Part shown: piece by piece, positions 13,156 through 21,485 of the stretch
Layout: every line of letters begins with the position of its first letter
Numbering within the stretch: position 1 is the first letter of the stretch
NCBI GenBank assembly: GCA_020636915.1
Contig: JACJWV010000011.1
Location: forward strand, 107,310 to 171,309
Source: Nocardioides sp.
GTDB taxonomy: Bacteria > Actinomycetota > Actinomycetes > Propionibacteriales > Nocardioidaceae
DNA: 64,000 nucleotides
Reading direction: 5' to 3'
The notes under the pieces: model-generated
Seen by the model: only the letters and a program-made list of their open reading frames with translations
What the model was told of the DNA's origin: nothing
Database searches by the model: none
Program-made: the position numbers and the translations under genes

Positions 13156-14508
13156 TCAGCGGCCGGTGACCCGGTCGTGGCGCAGGGACGTGTTCACGGT
13201 CTCCTTGGCGCAGAGCACCGCGACGACGGTGAGCACCGAGGCGACGGCGACGTAGATCGCGACCGCGGTGGTGTTCGGGTCCGCGGGGTCGGCGAGGAGC
13301 TTGACCGCGATGATCGGGGCGAGCGCACCGGCGAGGATCGACGCCAGCTGGTAGCCGACCGACGCCCCGGTGTAGCGCACCGAGGTGCCGAACAGCTCGG
13401 AGAAGAAGGCCGCCTGCGGTGCGTACATCAGGCTGTGGAAGATCAGCCCGACCACGACCGCGAGCACGACCAGGCCCTCGCGGCCGCTGTCGACGAGGCC
13501 GAAGAAGACGAACGACCACACGCCCACGCCGATGGCGCCGACGAGGTAGAGCGGACGGCGTCCGACGCGGTCGGACCAGGCGCCGATGAGCGGGATGACC
13601 GTGAACTGCACCGCGGCGCCGATGAGCAGCGCCTGCAGGATCGGGCCCTTGTCGCCGTCGCCGAAGTCGACGATGAAGGTGATCGAGATGACGGTGAAGA
13701 TGTAGTAGGAGATGTTCTCCGCGAGCCGCATGCCCATCGCGATCAGCACCTCGCGGGGGTAGCGCCGGAGGACCTCCAGGATCGGCAGGTGCGCCTCGGC
13801 GACCTGCTGCTGCTCGAGGTCGGCACGGGCCTCCTGGAAGACCGGCGACTCCTCGATCGACAGCCGGACCCACAGCCCGACGAGCACCAGCACGGCGCTG
13901 AGCAGGAACGGGATGCGCCAGCCCCAGGCCTCGAAGGTGTCGTCGCTCTGCACGAAGGCGAGCACCCACAGCACGCCGGTCGCGAGCAGGTTGCCCATCG
14001 CGACGCCGGACTGCGGCCAGGACGACCAGAAGCCGCGGTGGCGGTCCTCGCCGTGCTCGGCGGCCATCAGGACCGCGCCGCCCCACTCCCCGCCGACGGC
14101 GAAGCCCTGCAGCAGCCGGCACGCGAGGAGGAGCACGGGCGCCGTCACCCCGATGGCGGCGTACGACGGCAGCAGCCCGATCGCGACCGTGGCCGCGCCC
14201 ATCATGATGATCGAGACGACGAGCATCTTCTTGCGCCCGACCCGGTCGCCGAAGTGGCCGAACACCACGCCGCCGAGCGGCCGCGCGACGAACCCGAGCG
14301 CGTAGGTGCCGAACGCCAGCAGCGTGGCGTTGACCGGGTCGCTCTCGGGGAAGAACACGCTGCCGAAGACCAGCGCCGCGGCGGAGCCGTAGAGGAAGAA
14401 GTCGTACCACTCGACGGCGGTGCCGATCAGGGACGCGAGGACGACCTTGGCCATCGGGGTGCGCGACGTGGTCGACGCCCCCGTGGCTGGGCTGGTCTGG
14501 GTGGACAT
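13156..14508 (-). CDS. MFS transporter, metabolite:H+ symporter (MHS) family
   Basis: A 450-aa inner-membrane symporter with 12 predicted helices. Seen: the MHS hallmark after helix 2 (RPLGGVVFGHFGDRVGRKKM), GGEWGGAVLMAAEH in helix 5, and a central cytosolic loop beginning LRRYPREVLIAMG. The family includes ShiA, ProP and KgtP, which move organic acids or osmolytes. A 3-hydroxybutyrate dehydrogenase-like SDR lies just upstream in the same direction (44-bp gap), so a hydroxy-acid or related monocarboxylate substrate is a reasonable guess. The start follows GGAAAGGCCCACC. Confidence 0.9.
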   Translation of the reverse strand: MSTQTSPATGASTTSRTPMAKVVLASLIGTAVEWYDFFLYGSAAALVFGSVFFPESDPVNATLLAFGTYALGFVARPLGGVVFGHFGDRVGRKKMLVVSIIMMGAATVAIGLLPSYAAIGVTAPVLLLACRLLQGFAVGGEWGGAVLMAAEHGEDRHRGFWSSWPQSGVAMGNLLATGVLWVLAFVQSDDTFEAWGWRIPFLLSAVLVLVGLWVRLSIEESPVFQEARADLEQQQVAEAHLPILEVLRRYPREVLIAMGMRLAENISYYIFTVISITFIVDFGDGDKGPILQALLIGAAVQFTVIPLIGAWSDRVGRRPLYLVGAIGVGVWSFVFFGLVDSGREGLVVLAVVVGLIFHSLMYAPQAAFFSELFGTSVRYTGASVGYQLASILAGALAPIIAVKLLADPADPNTTAVAIYVAVASVLTVVAVLCAKETVNTSLRHDRVTGR

Positions 14509-14552
14509 GGTGGGCCTTTCCGAGAGGTGGTGGCGGGGCTGGTCGGGACGGG

Positions 14553-15317
14553 TCACGCGGCGGTCCAGCCGCCGTCGAGGAGGAACGAGGAGCCGGTGAC
14601 CGAGGAGGTACCCGGCCCGCAGAGGTAGGCGACCAGGTCGGCCACCTCCTCGGGCTCGACCAGCCGCTTGAGCGGCGTGCGGGCGAGCAGGACGTCGTCG
14701 ACGACGTCCTCGGAGCTGATCCCGTGCGTGGCGGCCTGGGCGGCGATCTGGTCCTCGACCAGCGGGGTGCGCACGTAGCCCGGGCAGACGGTGTTGCTGG
14801 TGACGCCCCGGGCGGCGCCCTCGAGCGCGAGCACCTTGGACAGGCCCTCGAGGCCGTGCTTGGCGCTGACGTAGGCGGCCTTGTACGGCGACGCGCGGTG
14901 CCCGTGCACGCTCGAGACGTGGACCAGCCGTCCCCAGCCTCGCGCGTACATCCCCGGCAGCACCCGGCGAGCCAGGCGGAACGGCGCCTCGAGCATCAGT
15001 GCCTGGATCCGCCCCCACTGCTCGGTCGGGAACTCCTCGACCGGCGCGACGTGCTGGACGCCGGCGTTGTTGACGAGCACGTCGACGTCGCTGAGGTCGA
15101 GCGCGTCGACGGCCGGGCCGTCGGTGAGGTCGAGGGAGCGGTGCTCACCCCCGAACGCGGCCGCGACCTCCGCCGCGCCGTCGCCGTCGCGGTCGACGAC
15201 CGTGACGCGGGCGCCGGCCGCGGCGAGGCGGGTCGCGACGGCGGCGCCGATGCCGCTGGCACCGCCGGTCACCCAGGCATGGCGCCCGGCGAGCGTGGTG
15301 ATCGGGGTCTCAGGCAT
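14553..15317 (-). CDS. SDR oxidoreductase, 3-hydroxybutyrate dehydrogenase-like
   Basis: A 254-aa NAD-dependent classical SDR. Seen: cofactor motif VTGGASGIGAAVA near residue 13, NNAGVQH, catalytic Tyr/Lys in KAAYVSAKHGLEGL, and a C-terminal SFLLDGGWTAA. The motifs HVAPVEEFP and VCPGYVRTPLVEDQI resemble bacterial D-3-hydroxybutyrate dehydrogenases, which oxidise 3-hydroxybutyrate to acetoacetate. Start MPETPITT (ATG 15317) is preferred over an upstream GTG. It is followed by the MHS symporter and preceded by a PucR-type regulator on the same strand, which suggests a small uptake-and-oxidation module. Confidence 0.83.
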   Translation of the reverse strand: MPETPITTLAGRHAWVTGGASGIGAAVATRLAAAGARVTVVDRDGDGAAEVAAAFGGEHRSLDLTDGPAVDALDLSDVDVLVNNAGVQHVAPVEEFPTEQWGRIQALMLEAPFRLARRVLPGMYARGWGRLVHVSSVHGHRASPYKAAYVSAKHGLEGLSKVLALEGAARGVTSNTVCPGYVRTPLVEDQIAAQAATHGISSEDVVDDVLLARTPLKRLVEPEEVADLVAYLCGPGTSSVTGSSFLLDGGWTAA

Positions 15318-15398
15318 GCCGACGACCGTAAGCACCGGCGCACGGCGCTCACCATGTGTGCCGCCGCTACATCTGGGGTCGCAACATGTTCATCACTG

Positions 15399-17276
15399 CT
15401 ACCTCACCGCCTGGAGCTGCACCATCCGCAGGGCGAGCTGGAGGTCCAGCGACCGCCCCGGCTCCCGCCACGCGGGTCCGAGCAGCTCGCCGACCCGGTC
15501 GAGCCGCTGGACGACGGTGTTGGGGTGCACGTGCAGCCGCTCGGCCGTCGACCGGACCTGGCAGCCGGTGGCGAACCAGGCGTCGAGGGTGGCCCGCAGC
15601 GCGGTCCCCCGCCGCTCGTCCCACGCCAGGACCGGACCGAGGGTCCGGTCCACGAACGCCGCCAGCTCGTCGGGCCCGCTCGTGCCGAGCAGCAGCCGGG
15701 CCACGCCGAGCCCCGCCTGGTCGCTGACGTCACCCTGCCGGCCGAGGGTGAGCAGGACGTCGAGGCACCGCCGCGCGTCGGCGTACGCCGGCGGCAGCTC
15801 GCCGTCCGCGACGGCGACGCCCACGGTGACCCGCCCGGAGCCGGCGTCGGCGGCCTCGACGGCGTCGCGCAGCCGTCGCCCGACGTCGACGGCGTCGGCA
15901 CCCGGCGCCAGCAGCACCACGGCGCCCGCGTGCTCGGCCGCGAGCCCGCGCTCGGCCCGGGCGATGCGGACCGCCCCGCGGTGCAGGGCGGCGCGACCGT
16001 CCGGGCCTGCGGAGGCGGCGGCGACCACCAGCGGCCGGTCGCCGAGCGCCACACCGTGCCGGCGCAGCCGCTCGCGCAGCAGCAGCGGGTCCGCGGCACC
16101 GTCGACCAGGTCCGCCAGGAGCTCCCCGCCCAACCGCTCCTCGGCCTCGGCGACCGACCGGGCGAAGAGCAGTACCAGCGCGGTCACCACCGCACCGCGC
16201 TCGAGGGTGCGGTGCTCGACCTCGCGGAGCTCGGTGCCACGGCCGTGGAGCACCAGGGTGCCGAGGTGCTCCGCACCGGCCACCGCAGCGGCGACCCACA
16301 CCGCGCCGGCGCGCGCCGTGCGGCCGGAGGCCACCGACTCCTCGACCGCACTGCGCCAGGGTCCGGGCGCCGGCGTACCCCCCACGAGCTCGCCGTCGGG
16401 GTCGTAGACGGCGACCTCGCCGTCGAGCACCCCGGCCAGCACGTCGGCCACCTCGCCGACGCTGCCGCCGCCCAGGAGCACGTCGGTGAGCAGGTCGTGG
16501 GCTCGCGCGGCGGACTCGATCGCGGTCGTGTGCGCGGTCAGCGTCCGGTTGGCCTCGTCGAGGTCGGCGAACAACCGGGCGTTCTCGAGCGCGACGGCGG
16601 CGTGCGCGGCGAAGGAGGTCAGCAGCTGCACCTCGGCCGAGGGGAACCTGCGCACGGTCCGGTGGACGGCGAGCAGCGCGCCGATCACGCGGCCGTCGAC
16701 GACCAGCGGCACCCCGAGGATCGCCCGGATGTGCTCGCCGGCGACCGCCTCGTCGATGTAGCCGCGGTGCACGAACCGCTCGTCGGCCTGGTAGTCCTCG
16801 GTGAAGTACGGCGCGCCCGTCTGCGCCACCAGCCCGAGCAGCCCGGTCCCGAGTGGCAGGCGCAGCGACCGGAACTCCTGGGTGAGCGCTCCGTCGGTGA
16901 CCTTCATGTAAGACGCACCCTCGGCCTCGTCGTTGAGCGAGAGGTAGGTCATGTCGGCGTTGAGCAGCTGCCGGGCCCGCCGCACGATCGCCGCGAGGAT
17001 GGTGTCGAGTTCCCGGATCGCGGTGAGGTCGCGGGCGGTCTCGTAGAGCGCGGTGAGCTCGGCCTCGCGGACCCGCTGCCGGGCGATCAGCTCGCGGAGC
17101 CGGACCGCCACGGCGTGCTGGCGCCGCAGCTCGGCGAGCCGGTCCTCCGACGCGCCCGCGGCGCTCGCGCGCGTGATGACCCCGTCGAACTCGGTGAGCG
17201 GCGCCTCGCCGTACAACAGGTCCAAGAAGGCGTCGCCCGTCCCCGGGACCTCGCCGTCGCGTCCCGCGGCCGTCAT
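15399..17276 (-). CDS. GAF-containing PucR/CdaR-type transcriptional regulator
   Basis: A 625-aa cytosolic regulator. Seen: an N-terminal helical region (residues 1-75), a GAF domain at about 85-235 (around YLSLNDEAEGASYMKVTDG and GVPLVVDGRVIGALLAVHR), a long middle region, and a C-terminal PucR-type helix-turn-helix (CQVRSTAERLHVHPNTVVQR near residue 575). Such proteins often activate catabolic genes in response to a small ligand. Its start overlaps the marR stop (ATGA), and downstream lie the SDR and MHS symporter it may control (inference). Confidence 0.88.
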   Translation of the reverse strand: MTAAGRDGEVPGTGDAFLDLLYGEAPLTEFDGVITRASAAGASEDRLAELRRQHAVAVRLRELIARQRVREAELTALYETARDLTAIRELDTILAAIVRRARQLLNADMTYLSLNDEAEGASYMKVTDGALTQEFRSLRLPLGTGLLGLVAQTGAPYFTEDYQADERFVHRGYIDEAVAGEHIRAILGVPLVVDGRVIGALLAVHRTVRRFPSAEVQLLTSFAAHAAVALENARLFADLDEANRTLTAHTTAIESAARAHDLLTDVLLGGGSVGEVADVLAGVLDGEVAVYDPDGELVGGTPAPGPWRSAVEESVASGRTARAGAVWVAAAVAGAEHLGTLVLHGRGTELREVEHRTLERGAVVTALVLLFARSVAEAEERLGGELLADLVDGAADPLLLRERLRRHGVALGDRPLVVAAASAGPDGRAALHRGAVRIARAERGLAAEHAGAVVLLAPGADAVDVGRRLRDAVEAADAGSGRVTVGVAVADGELPPAYADARRCLDVLLTLGRQGDVSDQAGLGVARLLLGTSGPDELAAFVDRTLGPVLAWDERRGTALRATLDAWFATGCQVRSTAERLHVHPNTVVQRLDRVGELLGPAWREPGRSLDLQLALRMVQLQAVR

Positions 17277-17779
17277 GCCCCCAGCGCCCTGCCCCACCGC
17301 TCGAGCAGCCGGGCGAGCTCGGCGCGGTCGCGCTCGCCGAGCGTGCCGACCAGGCGGTGCTCGTTGGCCATGTGGGCCTCGAACGCCCGGTCGATGAGGT
17401 CGAGGCCGGCCTCGGTCAGCGCGACCACGCGGCCGCGGTGGTCGGCGTCGCTGACGCGACGGGTCACCCAGCCCTGCTCGACGCACCGGTCGACGCGCTT
17501 GGTGACCGCCCCGGACGACACCATCGTCCAGCGGGCGAGGTCTCCGGCGGCCAGCTCGTACGGCGCGCCCGCACGGCGCAGCGTCGCGAGCACGTCGAAC
17601 TCACCCTCACCCAGCCCGAACTCGCCGTACACCGCGACGAGCTCCTCGGTGAGCCGGGCGGCCACCCGGTGGAGCCGGCCGATCACCCCCTGCGGGGAGA
17701 CGTCGAGGTCCGGCCGCGCCCGGGCCCACTGCTCCATGATCCGGCCGACGTGATCGAGGTCGCGCCCGGCAGCCGCCAT
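17273..17779 (-). CDS. MarR-family transcriptional regulator
   Basis: A 168-aa dimeric winged-helix regulator. Seen: GEFDVLATLRRAGAPYELAAG for the recognition region, SSGAVTKRVDRCVEQGWVTR for the recognition helix, and the wing DADHRGRVVALTEAG. It is divergent from an EamA exporter gene only ~30 bp away, the classic arrangement for a MarR repressor controlling an efflux gene. Its stop overlaps the start of the PucR-type regulator. Confidence 0.92.
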   Translation of the reverse strand: MAAAGRDLDHVGRIMEQWARARPDLDVSPQGVIGRLHRVAARLTEELVAVYGEFGLGEGEFDVLATLRRAGAPYELAAGDLARWTMVSSGAVTKRVDRCVEQGWVTRRVSDADHRGRVVALTEAGLDLIDRAFEAHMANEHRLVGTLGERDRAELARLLERWGRALGA

Positions 17780-17825
17780 GGCGCGGAATATATCTCACGC
17801 GGAAACTATTATGTCTTCCATGGAA
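17780..17825. promoter_or_regulatory. Shared marR/eamA promoter region with TTCCATGGAA palindrome
   Basis: The AT-rich gap holds GGAATATATCTCACG and GGAAACTATTATG, and the 10-bp palindrome TTCCATGGAA spans the eamA start (17816-17825). Inference: likely MarR-family operator over both promoters; the exact site is uncertain. Confidence 0.4.
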
Positions 17826-18746
17826 AGCAATCCGACCGCCCGGTGGGGCACCACCCTCGGCCTCGCCGCGCTCGCCCCGATCGCCTGGGGGTCGGGCTAC
17901 TACGTCACCGAGACCTACCTGCCCCCGGACCGCCCGCTCTTCGGTGCGATGGTGCGGGCGCTGCCGTTCGGCCTGCTCCTCCTGGCCTTCCGGCCGCGGC
18001 TGCCCACCGGCGTGTGGTGGTGGCGGGCGCTGCTGCTGGGCACGCTGAACATCGGCGCGTTCTTCGTGCTGATCTTCGTCGCGGCCTACCGGCTCCCCGG
18101 CGGTACGGCGGCCACGCTCACCGCGACCGCGCCGATCATGATCATGCTGGTCGCCTGGGGGCTGGTGCGGGAACGGCCCCGGGTCGCCTCGCTCGCGGGT
18201 GCCGCCGTCGGTGCGGTCGGCGTCGCGCTCCTGGTGCTGCGCGCGGACTTCGCGGTGGACCCGGTCGGCGTCGCGGCCTCGTTCGGCGCGGTGGCCATGT
18301 CCTCGCTCGGCTTCGTCCTGGTCAAGCGCTGGCAGCCCCCCGTCGACCTGCTGACCTTCACCGCGTGGCAGCTGGTCGCCGGCGGGCTGGTCCTGCTGCC
18401 GGTCGCCCTGCTCGTCGAGGGCGCCCCGCCGCCGCTGGACGCACCGGCCGTCGGCGGCTTCCTCTACCTCGGGCTGGTCGGCACGATCCTCGCCTACGTG
18501 GTGTGGTTCCGCGGGCTGCGCCGGCTGCCGGCCGCCGCGGTGTCGCTCGTCGGCCTGCTCAACCCGGTCTCCGGCACGCTGATCGGCATCGCGCTCGCGG
18601 GCGAGGCGTTCGGCGCCACGCAGGCGCTGGGCATGCTGCTCGTCCTCGGGGGCATCGTCGCCGGGCAGCCGGCGGTCACCGGGCGGCTGCGCCTGCCGGC
18701 CCGGGTGTCCGGCCCGACCCGGGAGACGGCGCTCAGCCGATCGTGA
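17811..18746 (+). CDS. EamA/DMT-family transporter
   Basis: A 311-aa membrane protein with ten predicted helices in two EamA halves (about residues 15-145 and 155-290). Seen: AALAPIAWGSGYYVTE in helix 1 and YLGLVGTILAYVVWFRGL in the second half, as in drug/metabolite exporters of the RhaT/YedA type. The start is ATG 17811 or ATG 17820; both lie in the divergent promoter. Probably repressed by the neighbouring MarR protein. It overlaps the next, convergent gene by 14 bp. Confidence 0.9.
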   Translation: MSSMESNPTARWGTTLGLAALAPIAWGSGYYVTETYLPPDRPLFGAMVRALPFGLLLLAFRPRLPTGVWWWRALLLGTLNIGAFFVLIFVAAYRLPGGTAATLTATAPIMIMLVAWGLVRERPRVASLAGAAVGAVGVALLVLRADFAVDPVGVAASFGAVAMSSLGFVLVKRWQPPVDLLTFTAWQLVAGGLVLLPVALLVEGAPPPLDAPAVGGFLYLGLVGTILAYVVWFRGLRRLPAAAVSLVGLLNPVSGTLIGIALAGEAFGATQALGMLLVLGGIVAGQPAVTGRLRLPARVSGPTRETALSRS

Positions 18747-19326
18747 CCCGGATCTCGTTGGATTCCAGGCCGCTGTCGGAGTCGACGACCCGGAACCGGT
18801 TGGCCCCGGGCTGGCTGGTCTGCACCGGGATCTGGAAGGTCTCCGCGCTCACGGACCCGGTCGCGGGGAAGGCCTGCCAGGAGCCGTCCTGGAACCGCTG
18901 GACGGTGAGGATGACGCCTTCGCCACCCGGGTAGACACCGGTCAGGTTGAACTGCTCCATCGGTGCGGCCGACGTCGTCGACGCCGAGAGCGAGATCTGC
19001 TTGCGCGGGGACTCGCTCTTGGACGGCTTGCCGGAGGACTTCGGGCCGTCCTTCTTGCCCGACGAGCCCGGCTCGGGAGCGAGCGTGATCTCGGGGCCGC
19101 TCGCGGCCGGGGTCTTCTCGGGGGCCGGCAGGTACATCGACCTCTCGCTGCTGCTCGCGGCCGAGTCGGAGCCACCGCCGAGCCCGAGCACCTGCGTGCC
19201 GGCGAGCACCACCAGCCTGAGGACGAGGCCGACCACGACCGCCACGCCGACGAGGGGCGACGAGCCCGAACGCGACCGGGTGCTCCTCGCGGGGACCCTC
19301 GGGCAGCTGCTCGGACATGTGCTCAT
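18733..19326 (-). CDS. Single-pass membrane-anchored extracytoplasmic protein, unknown function
   Basis: A 197-aa protein. Seen: a basic cytosolic N-terminus, one hydrophobic segment (PLVGVAVVVGLVLRLVVLAG, about residues 25-45), a low-complexity Ser/Pro/Lys linker, and a C-terminal beta-rich domain of about 90 residues. That domain has an Ig-like or adhesion-like pattern (FNLTGVYPGGEGVILTVQRF, then GANRFRVVDSDSG). No catalytic motif was seen. Start MSTCPSS (ATG 19326) is preferred to an upstream codon at 19344. It converges on eamA with a 14-bp overlap. Function not recognised. Confidence 0.7.
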   Translation of the reverse strand: MSTCPSSCPRVPARSTRSRSGSSPLVGVAVVVGLVLRLVVLAGTQVLGLGGGSDSAASSSERSMYLPAPEKTPAASGPEITLAPEPGSSGKKDGPKSSGKPSKSESPRKQISLSASTTSAAPMEQFNLTGVYPGGEGVILTVQRFQDGSWQAFPATGSVSAETFQIPVQTSQPGANRFRVVDSDSGLESNEIRVTIG

Positions 19327-19365
19327 TGTCGGGGACGCGTCCAAGCGGGGCCAACCGGGATCCGC

Positions 19366-19415
19366 GGGACGTCATCACATCCGAGCAACCGTCACCACGA
19401 TCGTGATGACGTCCC
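19366..19415. repeat. GGGACGTCATCAC hairpin repeat, copy 1
   Basis: Seen: perfect 13-bp arms GGGACGTCATCAC / GTGATGACGTCCC enclosing a core GAGCAACCGTCACCACGATC. It lies 67 bp upstream of the AbiEi/DUF559 gene, with a second copy directly after that gene's stop. Confidence 0.85.
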
Positions 19416-19481
19416 ACCGTCCTCCACAGCCGGCAGGTCGGCGGTCGCGGACCGGGCGGCCACCGCGGCACAGTCCCGCGC

Positions 19482-20423
19482 ATGACTCGACCGACACCTT
19501 CGCACGACCCACGCCTCGTCGCCGTACGCCGACTGGCCGCCGAGCAGGGCGAGGTGGTCAGCCGGCGACAGGTCCACGCGCTCGGACTGACCCGGTGGGA
19601 GGTGCGCGCCGAGCTCCGAGCTCGCCGGTGGCAGCGGGTCGCCGACCAGTCGCTCTGCGTCCACAACGGCGAGGTGAGCGTGCTCGGGCACCACTGGGCG
19701 GCCGTCTTCCAGGGCGGCCCGCGTGCCCAGCTGGACGGCGCGTCCGCCCTGGTCGCGGGCGGGCTGGAGCGGTTCGAGGTACGACGGATCCGGGTGTCGG
19801 TCCCTCGCGGCGCGAAGGTCCGGCGGCACCCGCGCTACGACGTCCGGCAGACCCGCCGCTGGTCGCTCGAGGACCGCGCGCCCGCAGGGATCCCGCGGAC
19901 GCGGGTGGAGGTCGCGGCCGTCCGCGGTGCGCTCTGGGCGCGCACCGACAAGGAGGCGACGTACCTGCTCACCCTCGTCGTGCAGCAGGGCCTGGCGCGG
20001 GCCGAGACGATCGGCACCCAGCTGCTGCGGGTGCACCGCGACCGCCGGCGACTGCTCCTGCACGCGGTCGTGAACGACCTCCTCGACGGTGCCCGCAGCC
20101 TGGGGGAGCTCGACGTCGGGGACGAGCTGCGTCGTCGCGGCCTGCCCGCGCCGGCCCGGCAGGTGCTGCGCAAGGACCGCGCCGGCCGCTACTACCTCGA
20201 CCTGTTCTGGCCCGACCTGCGGCTGGTCGTCGAGGTCGACGGCATCCACCACACCTGGGCCGAGAACGTCGTGGGGGACGCCCTCCGCCAGAACGCCCTC
20301 GCCCTCGACGGGGACACCGTCCTCCGGCTCCCCCTCCTCGGGCTGCGGCTCGAGCCCGAGGCGTTCTTCGCGCAGATCGAGCACGCCATGCGCGCCGCCG
20401 GCTGGACGTCGGTGGCCGCCTGA
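19482..20423 (+). CDS. AbiEi-like / DUF559 endonuclease-fold protein
   Basis: A 313-aa cytosolic protein. The N-terminal ~95 residues resemble the AbiEi-type winged-helix region (EVVSRRQVHALGLTRWEVRA, then WQRVADQS), often found as antitoxin or regulator modules. The C-terminal ~90 residues are DUF559, a PD-(D/E)XK Vsr-like fold: YYLDLFWPDLRLVVEVDG gives the E-x-D region, followed by IHH and a D-x-x-R-Q-N helix. No partner toxin gene is adjacent. Two copies of the GGGACGTCATCAC hairpin bracket it closely, which fits a repeat-associated or mobile gene (inference). Members are multicopy in related actinobacteria as far as I know. Confidence 0.82.
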   Translation: MTRPTPSHDPRLVAVRRLAAEQGEVVSRRQVHALGLTRWEVRAELRARRWQRVADQSLCVHNGEVSVLGHHWAAVFQGGPRAQLDGASALVAGGLERFEVRRIRVSVPRGAKVRRHPRYDVRQTRRWSLEDRAPAGIPRTRVEVAAVRGALWARTDKEATYLLTLVVQQGLARAETIGTQLLRVHRDRRRLLLHAVVNDLLDGARSLGELDVGDELRRRGLPAPARQVLRKDRAGRYYLDLFWPDLRLVVEVDGIHHTWAENVVGDALRQNALALDGDTVLRLPLLGLRLEPEAFFAQIEHAMRAAGWTSVAA

Positions 20424-20427
20424 GCCC

Positions 20428-20491
20428 GGGACGTCATCACCTCCGAGCAACCGTCACAGAGCAACCGTCACCACGATCGTGATGACGTCCC
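20428..20491. repeat. GGGACGTCATCAC hairpin repeat, copy 2
   Basis: Seen: the same 13-bp arms as the copy at 19366, starting four bases after the stop codon of the DUF559 gene. The inner core GAGCAACCGTCAC is duplicated in tandem here (14-bp extension). It could serve as a terminator between the convergent DUF559 and Ddn-like genes. Confidence 0.85.
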
Positions 20492-20503
20492 GCGTCCGAC
20501 GGT

Positions 20504-20995
20504 TCAGCGGGGCTCGAGGACCACCACGGGGATCTCGCGGTCGGTCCAACGGGCGTACTTCTCGAAGTCGGCGTAGAGCTCGACGAGCCGGGGCCACAGC
20601 TCGGCGCGCTCGGCCGGCCCGGCAGTGCGGGCCCGCACCCGGCGTACCCCCTGGCGCGGCAGGTGCACGGTGGTGTCGGGGTGGGCGACCAGGTTGGGGT
20701 ACCACTGCGGGTTCCTCGGCAGCCCGCCCTGGGAGGCGACCACGACCAGGTCGGGTCCGTCCTCGAGGTAGAGCAGGGGCGTGGTGAACCGGGTGCCGGA
20801 CTTCCGGCCGACGTGGTCGAGCAGCAGCGTCGGGACCGGCTTGCGGAACCCGGCGCCGATCCGCCACGTCGCCCCGACCCGGCCGTTGGTGAGCCGGAAC
20901 ACCCGCACCTGGGTACGCGCCATGAGCTTGATGATCTTCACCGTGACCGGGGAGTCGAGGCCCTGGGGCTTCTCCTCCGGCAGTCCGAGACCCAT
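20504..20995 (-). CDS. F420-dependent Ddn-like nitroreductase-family protein
   Basis: A 163-aa protein of the deazaflavin (F420)-dependent nitroreductase (Ddn/FDOR-B) family. Seen: LLLDHVGRKSGTRFTTPLLY and the stretch VVVASQGGLPRNPQWYPNL, both conserved around the F420 site, and the ending PVVVLEPR. These enzymes reduce quinones or other substrates using F420H2. It lies just after the NTF2-like gene on the same strand (18-bp gap), so it may share the KstR-like promoter. Substrate unknown. Confidence 0.88.
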   Translation of the reverse strand: MGLGLPEEKPQGLDSPVTVKIIKLMARTQVRVFRLTNGRVGATWRIGAGFRKPVPTLLLDHVGRKSGTRFTTPLLYLEDGPDLVVVASQGGLPRNPQWYPNLVAHPDTTVHLPRQGVRRVRARTAGPAERAELWPRLVELYADFEKYARWTDREIPVVVLEPR

Positions 20996-21013
20996 CGCGC
21001 TACCGACCCGCCG

Positions 21014-21448
21014 TCACATTCCGCGCTTCCACACGATCTCCTCGTGCAGCCGGCGGCTGCGCCAGCCGTCCGGGGTCCGCAGGAAGGTGTGGTGGTAGAG
21101 CCCGCCGAACTCGACCACCTTCGTCCCGCCGGCGCCATCGTCCATCGGCATCGGGTTGTGGAAGTACGCCGTCGCGGTCGCCTCGTCGCCGGCGAGGCGG
21201 ACGTCGACCTGGGCCAGCGAGTGCATCCGCTTCGGGAAGAACGCCGGCAGCACCTCGGCCAGCCACGCCTTCACCGCCGGGTAGGTGTCCGCGATCCCGC
21301 CCGACTCGGTGTAGTCGATCTCGGCGTCGGGCGTGAAGACCGTGTCGAGCAGGTCCCACTCGCCGGTGTCGATGCCGCGGGTGTAGCGCACGATCGCCGC
21401 CTCGATCTCGAGCCGGTCGCTGATCTCCTGGAGGTCCACGACCGGCAC
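21014..21448 (-). CDS. NTF2-like / SnoaL-like protein
   Basis: A 144-aa cone-fold protein of the SnoaL_4 type. Seen: EIEAAIVRYTRGIDTGEWDLLDTVFTPDA in two overlapping blocks and YHHTFLRTPDGWRS near the end, typical of nuclear-transport-factor-2-like isomerases or hydratases. The GTG at 21448 (MPVVDLQE) is preferred because the longer reading from 21469 would start inside the KstR-like operator. It is divergent from the LLM gene. Similar proteins occur in sterol and aromatic catabolic clusters; catalytic role unproven. Confidence 0.85.
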   Translation of the reverse strand: MPVVDLQEISDRLEIEAAIVRYTRGIDTGEWDLLDTVFTPDAEIDYTESGGIADTYPAVKAWLAEVLPAFFPKRMHSLAQVDVRLAGDEATATAYFHNPMPMDDGAGGTKVVEFGGLYHHTFLRTPDGWRSRRLHEEIVWKRGM

Positions 21449-21460
21449 TCTGGCACAGAA

Positions 21461-21476
21461 CTGGAACACGTTCTAG
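21461..21476. promoter_or_regulatory. KstR-like operator between NTF2-like and LLM genes
   Basis: Seen: CTGGAACACGTTCTAG. The inner 14 bp fits TnnAACnnGTTnnA, the published binding motif of the TetR-family cholesterol regulator KstR. It sits in the 37-bp gap between two divergent starts and would control both. A near-identical site is at 38929-38944. Confidence 0.75.
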
Positions 21477-21485
21477 TGTGTGCGC

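Noticed and set aside
21449..21469. Longer NTF2-like start at GTG 21469
   Set aside because: It would begin inside the KstR-like palindrome; the GTG at 21448 gives a better N-terminus for the family.
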